64,000 bases of DNA, from positions 1 through 64,000 of the forward strand of contig NZ_JAUHJR010000012.1 of assembly GCF_030412915.1 (NCBI RefSeq). The letters are read 5' to 3'. The notes under the pieces were generated by a model that was given only the letters and a program-made list of their open reading frames with translations, made no database searches and was not told the DNA's origin. Position 1 is the first letter of the stretch. Each line of letters opens with the position of its first letter. Shown here piece by piece: positions 58,365 to 64,000 of the stretch. This DNA comes from Nocardioides abyssi (GTDB lineage Bacteria > Actinomycetota > Actinomycetes > Propionibacteriales > Nocardioidaceae). A program made the position numbers and the translations under genes.

Positions 58365-58718
58365 ATGAAGTGGACGATCGACCATGCTTCACCCCAGCGC
58401 CTCCAAGACCAGGTAGCCGCCTCGATCGTCCGTGGCCTGAACACAGGCGAGCTCTCCGTTGACGAACAACTGCCGCCTGCCGCTGAGCTGGCGGCAGCGC
58501 TGTCTGTGGACCGCAATACCGTCCTGGCCGGCTATCGACAGCTTCGAGACGCCGGCGTCCTGGAGTTCCGGCGTGGACGCGGCGCGCGCATCGCAGCGAA
58601 GGCCAAAGCGAACGACCTCGCCCCCGTCCGTGACGCGGTGAGAGAAACCATCGACCTGGCCAAGCGGTACGGGCTAGGAGCGTCCGACGTCATCAACCTG
58701 GTCGAGGAGCTGTCATGA
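58365..58718 (+). CDS. GntR-family regulator (YtrA-like)
   Basis: 117-residue regulator with only the winged-helix domain and a short helical tail, as in the YtrA subgroup. The DNA-binding segment is LQDQVAASIVRGLNTGELSV, PPAAELAAALSVDRNTVLAGYRQL and FRRGRGARIA. There is no ribosome site; a TATGGT box at 58341 would start transcription close to the ATG, suggesting a leaderless mRNA. GTGCTAGTAC just upstream is a near-palindrome and a possible operator. The stop overlaps the next gene's start (ATGA), so it probably regulates itself and that membrane protein. Confidence 0.87.
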   Translation: MKWTIDHASPQRLQDQVAASIVRGLNTGELSVDEQLPPAAELAAALSVDRNTVLAGYRQLRDAGVLEFRRGRGARIAAKAKANDLAPVRDAVRETIDLAKRYGLGASDVINLVEELS

Positions 58719-59176
58719 CTGCCACCGTGTACACCGGACGTGCGACCAACTGGCTGGGCGTCGTCGTCAGCGGCCTGCTGCTCGTTCCGCTCCTGGGACT
58801 CACCGCTACGAGCTCGGTCGACACCACCGTCGCGCTCGTCGCACTGTTGGCCCTGATCGGCCTGCTGGCAGAGGTAGCGACAGCCTCCGACGTGCGCGTC
58901 ACCTGCGGACGGCAGGGCGTGAGCTTCTACTGGGGTCTTGCCGGCTGGCCTCGCGCAAGCTACCGACTCGACGACATCGCAGAAGCCACCATCGCCACCA
59001 TCCCTTGGTGGGCCGTGAGCTACGGCCTGTGGTGGACACCGTGGAGAACAGTGTGCACGGTGCGCAGCGGACCCGCCCTGCGACTGCGTCTACACAGTGG
59101 CCGCACTGTGACGGTCACTGCGCCCGATCCGCACGCTGCGGTAGCCGCCCTTCGCGGGGCAAGCGCGGGCAGCTAG
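58715..59176 (+). CDS. Membrane protein co-transcribed with GntR regulator
   Basis: 153-residue protein. Two amino-terminal transmembrane helices (WLGVVVSGLLLVPLLGLTA and VALVALLALIGLLAEVA) precede a soluble, beta-rich domain (VRVTCGRQGVSFYWGLAGWP, CTVRSGPALRLRLHSGRTV), resembling small bacterial PH-like membrane proteins. It is coupled to the GntR gene by ATGA. In YtrA-type loci the partner is often a transporter; here only this membrane protein is present. Function unknown. Confidence 0.8.
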   Translation: MTATVYTGRATNWLGVVVSGLLLVPLLGLTATSSVDTTVALVALLALIGLLAEVATASDVRVTCGRQGVSFYWGLAGWPRASYRLDDIAEATIATIPWWAVSYGLWWTPWRTVCTVRSGPALRLRLHSGRTVTVTAPDPHAAVAALRGASAGS

Positions 59177-59312
59177 GTTTTCCACCACCTCGGCTGCCCA
59201 TCATGTCGCTGTCGGCTCGGCCATCCGGTCGATGGCGATACGGGCGACCACGCTCGCCCGGATCTGCCGCGTCGAGGGCGTCGACGACGGGGTGGACCAG
59301 GCGGGCGCTCGC

Positions 59313-59732
59313 TCAGCGCAGCAGGCCGTAGGCGTGGGTGGGCGTGACCCGCACGACCACCCGCCCCTCCTGCACCATCGCGGCGCGGTAGGCCTCCCAG
59401 TCGTCGTGCTCTCCGGCCAGCGAGCGGTAGAGCTCGACCAGCTCGTCGGTGGCCGCGTCGTGCGGATCCGCCGCGACCTCGGAGAGGCTGACGTCGCCCT
59501 CGACGACCGCGTAGGACCAGAAGCTGTCGCCGTTGACGTGCACCGCCGCCCACGGCGTCCGCCGCAGGTTGGCGTACTTCGCCCGGCTGGTGGTGATCGA
59601 CACCCGGATCAGGCCGTCGTCACCGACCCCGGCGAGGACGTTCGACAGCTGCGGCTTCCCGTCATGCTTCACGGTCACCAGGACGGCCTGGTGGTTGCGG
59701 CGTACGGCGGCGAGGGCGTCTGCGATCTCCAT
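59313..59732 (-). CDS. PPOX-class F420/FMN-dependent protein
   Basis: 139-residue member of the pyridoxamine 5'-phosphate oxidase-like split-barrel family, of the type using F420 in actinobacteria. The start is IADALAAVRRNHQAVLVTV, then GKPQLSNVLAGVGDDGLIRV and SITTSRAKYANLRRTP, which line the cofactor site, and it ends HAYGLLR. It reduces or binds flavin-type cofactors; the substrate is unknown. Its start overlaps the upstream minus-strand frame by 58 bases. Confidence 0.87.
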   Translation of the reverse strand: MEIADALAAVRRNHQAVLVTVKHDGKPQLSNVLAGVGDDGLIRVSITTSRAKYANLRRTPWAAVHVNGDSFWSYAVVEGDVSLSEVAADPHDAATDELVELYRSLAGEHDDWEAYRAAMVQEGRVVVRVTPTHAYGLLR

Positions 59733-60187
59733 GCCGACGATCTTGCGCCACCGTCGGGAACTCGGCCACGTACCCGAGCAGGCCGCGCGTCCGCACGCGC
59801 TATGGCGGCCCTCCAGCTGTTCGAGGTATAGCCGGCGCAGCCGCCGTACTGGGACGGACGACGATCGAAGGTCGCCCTTTTCTCAGCGATTGCCATGGCG
59901 CCGGCCGCAGTGGCGCCCAGCAGGGCGATCATGAGCAGGCCCGTCGCGGCTAGGCGGAACCACGGACGTCGGGTGAGCGCAACGACGATCACCGCGGCGC
60001 CGAGTGCTGATACCGCCGTCAGGGGACCGATGCCGGCTCCGCCGACCCATACCTGCTCTGCAGCCGTCGTTCCGCCGCACACGTCGGCGTACTCGCGGAG
60101 GACGGCGTACGTCGATGCGACCCCGAGGCCGACCAACGCGGCACCGGCCGTTAGCACGCCCGCCGCCACGGGCTCCTGCTTCCTCAC
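59675..60187 (-). CDS. Small integral membrane protein, start uncertain
   Basis: About 170 residues. Three hydrophobic helices are visible (AAGVLTAGAALVGLGVASTY, IGPLTAVSALGAAVIVVAL, LAATGLLMIALLGATAAGA). A Cys-containing segment (YADVCGG and YGGCAGYTS) and an Arg-rich tail follow. The GTG at 60187 (VRKQEPVAAG) is preferred, although the frame opens at 60235. The tail overlaps the PPOX gene by 58 bases in another frame, which is unusual and may mean a 3' frameshift. No family recognised. Confidence 0.55.
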   Translation of the reverse strand: MRKQEPVAAGVLTAGAALVGLGVASTYAVLREYADVCGGTTAAEQVWVGGAGIGPLTAVSALGAAVIVVALTRRPWFRLAATGLLMIALLGATAAGAMAIAEKRATFDRRPSQYGGCAGYTSNSWRAAIARADARPARVRGRVPDGGARSSAWRSQTPSPPYAATTRPSW

Positions 60188-60363
60188 CCGAGTGACGCTA
60201 GGGAGGTCCCGGGCTGCGCGCCTGAGCACGAGCACTCAGCACGTTCCGGAGACCCGGCACGGGTCGTAGCCGGCGACGGCCCCGGGGGCTCCCGGCGCGC
60301 ACGGTCCACCTGTGGCGGGAACCCGAGCGGGAACCGTCCGGCCGAGGCGGTCGTCCCAGCGCC

Positions 60364-61368
60364 ATGCGCATCCGCCGGCTGCTGGTCCTGCTCGTCCTCC
60401 TGACGACGCCGGTCGCCGCCTGCGGCACGTCGCCGGAGCCGGACACCGCGGACACCCCCGGTGCCCCGGCACCCACGACCACCGCGCCCACCACGCCGCC
60501 GACCGCATCGCCGACCGATGCCAAGGACGAGGAGGCCGTCGAGGCGCTGGAGCCGGGCCCTGCAGCCGCCCCGGACGACTTCCGGTGGGGCACCCCGATC
60601 TTCCACTTCCTGGCCCAGGACGGACGCGTCGTCGACGAGGAGCCGTGGACGGCCTGCCTCGGCAACGGCTGCTGGGACGGCGCGCCCGGTCTCGGCAACG
60701 AGGTTCCGTCCGTCGGCTCGCCGGACGCGCTGTACTTCGCCCTCGACTACCCCGGGTGGCGGTTCCACTGGGTGAGCTTCAACCCCGTCGACGACGAGTG
60801 CGGTGGGCGCAGCACCACCGTGCGTGCCACGGCCGTGAGCGACCGGGTCTTCCGCGTCGACCCGGTCGGGCGGCGAGGGGAGTGGCGCATCGACGTGTTC
60901 GGGCGCGGGCCCGAGGGCGGGGACGCCGTGACGTCGGTGCGGTGGACCACGCCGACCGTCGGGTCCGTGCCCGACCCGACGGCGACCGGCTCCCTGTTCA
61001 CCGACGACGACGGCGAGCGGGTGGCGCCGTACGGCGGGCCGGAGCTGCACGTCGCGGATCTCGCGCGCACGCCGGCGCGGGCGACGGGGACCTGGACGGT
61101 GACCGACGGGGCGGGGCACTCCGTGACCGTCCCGCTGGTCCGGCAGCGGTCCCGGTGCGCGCGGGAGGGCTCGCTGTCCTTCCACGGCCGGGAGCTCGCT
61201 TTGGCCGAGCTCGAGCGGCTGACGGGCAGGGCGGTGACCTACACGGTGCGGCTCACGCTCGACGGCGAGGTGCACACCGGGACCTCGCGGTGGCCGCAGG
61301 ACGAGACGGCCGAGCCGCCGTACACCCGCTTCGCCTTCGACCCGCCGCTGCCCGCCTTCCGCCCCTGA
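60364..61368 (+). CDS. Lipoprotein of unknown function
   Basis: 334-residue exported lipoprotein. The signal sequence ends in the lipobox PVAAC (Cys20), followed by a Thr/Pro/Ala-rich linker (about residues 25-55), a typical flexible spacer of actinobacterial lipoproteins. The mature domain contains four spaced Cys (ACLGNGCWDG, DDECGGR, RSRCAREG), suggesting disulphides, and beta-type strands. No catalytic motif is seen. It stands alone between two minus-strand genes. Function unknown. Confidence 0.78.
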   Translation: MRIRRLLVLLVLLTTPVAACGTSPEPDTADTPGAPAPTTTAPTTPPTASPTDAKDEEAVEALEPGPAAAPDDFRWGTPIFHFLAQDGRVVDEEPWTACLGNGCWDGAPGLGNEVPSVGSPDALYFALDYPGWRFHWVSFNPVDDECGGRSTTVRATAVSDRVFRVDPVGRRGEWRIDVFGRGPEGGDAVTSVRWTTPTVGSVPDPTATGSLFTDDDGERVAPYGGPELHVADLARTPARATGTWTVTDGAGHSVTVPLVRQRSRCAREGSLSFHGRELALAELERLTGRAVTYTVRLTLDGEVHTGTSRWPQDETAEPPYTRFAFDPPLPAFRP

Positions 61369-61389
61369 GTCCGGGGAGCAGGAACCCGG

Positions 61390-62010
61390 TCAGCCCGCCA
61401 CCACGTCGTACGTGACGTGCACGGCGGTGGTCGTGGCGACCACCCGTCGCTGGGTCAGCTCGCGCCGCGCGCCGCTGACGAACAACGGCGTACCTCCGCC
61501 GAGCACCACCGGCGACAGGTGGAGGGACAGCGAGTCGACGAGGCCCAGGGCGAGGGCCGAGCCGACGAGGGCGCCGCCACCCATCAGGACGACGTCGAGC
61601 GGCCGGCCGGCCGCTGCGGACGCCTCTTCAGCCGCTCGGCGGGCGGCGTCGACGGCGTCCGCGAGGCCGGTGGTGACGAAGGTCCAGTCGTGGTCGCGGA
61701 GCCGCACCGACGCCGGTGGCGTGCTGGTGACGACGACGAAGGCGGGGCGGGTGGCCTCGCGGGCGCCGTACCCGACGTCCTCGTCCCAGCCGCCCGGGCC
61801 GTCGACCACGTCGAAGAGGTTCCGCCCGAGCACGACCGCGCCGGACCGGGAGGTGGCCTCCTGCAGGACGCGGGCGTCGTCGGGGTCGTCGGAGAACGCC
61901 CAGGCGTGGAGGGGCTCCCCGCCCGTGCCGAGCCCGTTGTCCAGCCCAGCGTCCGGTCCGGTGACGAAGCCGTCCAGGGAGACGGAGATGTCGGCGACGA
62001 TCCGTGTCAT
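61390..62010 (-). CDS. RibD/dihydrofolate reductase-like domain protein
   Basis: 206-residue protein of the RibD C-terminal/DHFR-like fold. The amino-terminal TRIVADISVSLDGFVTGPDA is diagnostic, followed by GAVVLGRNLFDVVDGPGGW and LDVVLMGGGALVGSALALG. Members reduce pteridine or flavin-like substrates with NADPH. The start at 62010 avoids an Arg-rich extension. It is not linked to folate genes here, so its substrate is unknown. Confidence 0.87.
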   Translation of the reverse strand: MTRIVADISVSLDGFVTGPDAGLDNGLGTGGEPLHAWAFSDDPDDARVLQEATSRSGAVVLGRNLFDVVDGPGGWDEDVGYGAREATRPAFVVVTSTPPASVRLRDHDWTFVTTGLADAVDAARRAAEEASAAAGRPLDVVLMGGGALVGSALALGLVDSLSLHLSPVVLGGGTPLFVSGARRELTQRRVVATTTAVHVTYDVVAG

Positions 62011-62091
62011 GCAGGGATGACCGGCCCGTCGGCGGGGACTCATCGGGCCGAGCAGTCGCCGCCGACGTACCCGCCGATGACCCGACCTCGC

Positions 62092-63129
62092 TCAGACCAG
62101 GTCGAGGGTGCCCAGGTCGCGCACGGCGGCGGCGGTGCGCTCGACCATGACGGCGAACATCCGGTCGCCGCGGTCGGTGCGGGCGCCGTACGCACAGCCG
62201 AAGACCGACACGAGGATCCCCTGGAGCATCGCGAACCGGTAGTCCTCGAAGCACTCCTCCAGCGAGTGGTCGGTGACGCCGTGCTCGACGAGGCGCGCGT
62301 GGTACGCCGCGACGATCGACCGCTCGTGCTCGCGGCGCGCGCCGGGGTCGAGGCTGGTGGCGACGAGGTAGGCCAGGTCCTTGGCGGGCAGCCCGAGGCT
62401 GAGCGTCTGCCAGTCGACCGCCTTCACGGGCACGGCGGGGTCGGGGGAGAACATCAGGTTGTCGAGGCGGTAGTCGCCATGGACGATCCCGAACCGCTCC
62501 GCCCGCGCCAGGGACCAGTCCCGGACCAGCGGCAGCGTGGCGCGCACGGTCGCCGCGGCCTCGGCCGTCATCAGCGGGCCGGTGATGTCGAGGAAGGCGC
62601 CGACCGCCGACGGGTAGACCTCCGCGAGCAGGTCCGCGCCGTCGGCGTCCTGCAGGGTGATCCAGCCGAGGTCGAGCAGGGCCGGGTCGCACCAGCGCGG
62701 CCCGTGCAGCCCGGCGAGGTTCTCGGCCGCGCCAAGCACCTGCTGCGGCGTCCCGCCGAGCAGCTGGTCGCCCTGCTCGGCAGGAGCGAGGTCCTCCAGG
62801 ACGAGCGTGAAGCGCCCGTCGTCGGTGACGTCGGTGGCGAGGTGGCAGGCGGGCACGTCGACGGCGACGGTCGGCTCGAGCTCGCGGTAGAAGCGCACCT
62901 CCGAGCGGTAGGCGCCGGCCAGCATGCCGCGGGTGCCGGCGTCGGCGGTCGGCAGCTTGACCAGCACGCTCGCCGGCAGCCCCGTGCCGGTGAGCGCCAC
63001 GCGCAGGCAGGAGCCGATCTGGCCGAAGCCGACCGGCGTCACGTGCACCGAGCCGGGCACGGCGCCGAGCGCCGCACCGACCCACGCGGGGGTGATCTCG
63101 TCGGCGGTGTCGATCATGGGTGCGTTCAT
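62092..63129 (-). CDS. Aminoglycoside phosphotransferase-like kinase
   Basis: 345-residue APH-fold phosphotransferase. The catalytic loop is GIVHGDYRLDNLMFS with the Asp base, followed by VDWQTLSLGLPAKDLAYLV, the DxD/metal region. An ATP-binding Lys is in ASVLVKLPT. The ATG at 63129 overlaps the stop of the F420-dependent oxidoreductase gene by four bases, so the two are co-translated. Similar pairs occur in actinobacterial lipid/steroid loci, where the kinase may phosphorylate a small hydroxylated compound; a resistance role is not implied. Confidence 0.87.
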   Translation of the reverse strand: MNAPMIDTADEITPAWVGAALGAVPGSVHVTPVGFGQIGSCLRVALTGTGLPASVLVKLPTADAGTRGMLAGAYRSEVRFYRELEPTVAVDVPACHLATDVTDDGRFTLVLEDLAPAEQGDQLLGGTPQQVLGAAENLAGLHGPRWCDPALLDLGWITLQDADGADLLAEVYPSAVGAFLDITGPLMTAEAAATVRATLPLVRDWSLARAERFGIVHGDYRLDNLMFSPDPAVPVKAVDWQTLSLGLPAKDLAYLVATSLDPGARREHERSIVAAYHARLVEHGVTDHSLEECFEDYRFAMLQGILVSVFGCAYGARTDRGDRMFAVMVERTAAAVRDLGTLDLV

Positions 63130-64000
63130 GCCATCCATCCCGGGTTGGTGGGGAGGTCGCGGGTCACCGCGCGGACCGAGGAGTACGCCGCCAGGACGGG
63201 CGCCAGCTCGGCCGGGGTGGCCCCGTGGAGCACGACCGAGTCGGCGCCGATCGCGAGCTGCTCGACCACGCGGGCGGCGCACTGCTCCGCGGAGCCGGTG
63301 GCCGACGCGGCGAGCCACTCCGCGGGGAGCACCTCGTCCCGCAGGTAGGTCAGCTGCTCGACGGTCCCGATCGCGTCGAACGCACCGGGGTAGCCCTGCA
63401 CGAGCGGGTCGGCACGGAACCGCTCGAGCACGGCCGGGTCCCAGCCGTTGGCGGCGACCAGCACGTCGCCGTACCCCTGGAGGTAGGTCGCGAGCCGGCC
63501 GACCAGCTTGCGCAGCCGTAGCTCTTCGGGCAGGGAGTCCTCGATCGTCGCGAGCACCGCCCAGACGCGCACGGAGGCGGGGTCGCGACCGGCCTGCTCG
63601 GCGGAGGTGCGGATCGTCGCGACCGAGCGGGCCAGCGCCTCATCGGTGAGGAACGTGTGCAGCACGACGCCGTCGGCGAGCCGCCCGGCGAGCGCGAGCG
63701 ACCGGGGGCCGATGGCGGTCATCAGCACGGGGATGTGCTCGTCGAAGGAGGGGTCCTGGTTGAGGTAGGGGTAGGACCCGGCCGGCCCCTCGTGGCCCAG
63801 GACGGCCTCGCCGCGCCACAGCGAGCGGTAGATCCCGACGACGTCCTCGAGCTGCGCGCCGGTCACCCGGGGCAGCCCCATGACGTCGAAGAGCGCGGCG
63901 AACCCACGCCCCAGGCCGAGGGCGTAGCGGCCGCCCGAGAGCCGGTGCGCCGTCGTCGCCAGTGTCGCGGTGACCAACGGGTGGCGGGTGTTGTGGTTGG
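63126..64000 (-). CDS. LLM-class F420-dependent oxidoreductase, 5' end outside window
   Basis: At least 291 residues of a luciferase-like TIM-barrel oxidoreductase. The frame enters at the window edge with NHNTRHPLVTATLATTAHRL and continues with GGRYALGLGRGF, LMTAIGPRSLALAGRLADGV and the end YSSVRAVTRDLPTNPGWM. These match the actinobacterial F420-dependent subgroup (TIGR03857-like, from memory). The amino-terminal strands are missing because the window ends. It is co-translated with the APH-like kinase gene. Confidence 0.87.
   Translation of the reverse strand, partial: NHNTRHPLVTATLATTAHRLSGGRYALGLGRGFAALFDVMGLPRVTGAQLEDVVGIYRSLWRGEAVLGHEGPAGSYPYLNQDPSFDEHIPVLMTAIGPRSLALAGRLADGVVLHTFLTDEALARSVATIRTSAEQAGRDPASVRVWAVLATIEDSLPEELRLRKLVGRLATYLQGYGDVLVAANGWDPAVLERFRADPLVQGYPGAFDAIGTVEQLTYLRDEVLPAEWLAASATGSAEQCAARVVEQLAIGADSVVLHGATPAELAPVLAAYSSVRAVTRDLPTNPGWMA

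Noticed and set aside
57981..58385. Minus-strand IS6-like transposase fragment (WWFVD)
   Set aside because: Only a five-residue resemblance and no catalytic triad; kept as an unassigned IS scar region.

Overview
The window is high-GC DNA of actinobacterial type. Short intergenic gaps, GTG starts, 4-base ATGA/GTGA overlaps, F420-type enzymes (luciferase-like and PPOX families) and a mycobacterium-like CYP51 locus all fit this. Nocardioides or a relative is my best guess; that is an inference from gene content and style, not from a marker gene.

Bases 1 to about 11,300 look like the right part of an integrated accessory island. They hold an IS3-type transposase gene split by an IS30-type element, an ADP-ribosylglycohydrolase-like gene, an integrase remnant, and a six-gene cassette. 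The cassette encodes an HTH antitoxin-like protein, a PIN-kinase fusion, a von Willebrand A protein, a PP2C phosphatase, a RecB/Cas4-like nuclease fused to an RNase H-fold exonuclease, and a uracil-DNA glycosylase homologue. The region ends at a tRNA 3' fragment followed by a strong terminator, as expected for a tRNA attachment site. The cassette is the best candidate for a poorly described defence or stress system: a TerY-P-like kinase/phosphatase/vWA triad wired to a PIN ribonuclease and DNA-processing enzymes.

Bases 11,300 to 34,750 are chromosomal. In order they carry an FAD oxidoreductase, a molybdopterin oxidoreductase with a small partner, an SPFH and zinc-ribbon pair resembling Bacillus YdjI/YdjG, a TetR regulator with a phytoene-desaturase-like enzyme and an MBL-fold hydrolase, a two-component system next to a PepSY-like secreted protein with matching TTCAG repeats, an ECF sigma/anti-sigma/ABC/nucleoside hydrolase operon, a glutaminase and a gamma-glutamyltransferase.

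Bases 34,900 to 46,700 are rich in acyl-CoA and ketoacid metabolism: a three-domain SRPBCC-thiolase-crotonase fusion, a SCOT-type CoA-transferase pair, an alpha/beta hydrolase, a PaaI-type thioesterase and a FadD17-like acyl-CoA synthetase. Several convergent gene pairs here are separated by long nested palindromes.

Bases 46,700 to 56,500 hold a repeat cluster and then one long co-directional operon-like block: TetR, P450, SDR, CYP51, 3Fe-4S ferredoxin, SnoaL-like protein, aldehyde dehydrogenase, SDR, beta-hydroxyacid dehydrogenase, CMD-like protein and a GNAT-like protein. It has the same gene set as the Mycobacterium tuberculosis Rv0763c-Rv0771 region, but all on one strand. The last 7.5 kb carry an MFS transporter beside an IS scar, a GntR regulator with a membrane partner, a PPOX-family protein, a lipoprotein, a DHFR-like reductase, an APH-like phosphotransferase and a truncated F420-dependent luciferase-like oxidoreductase.
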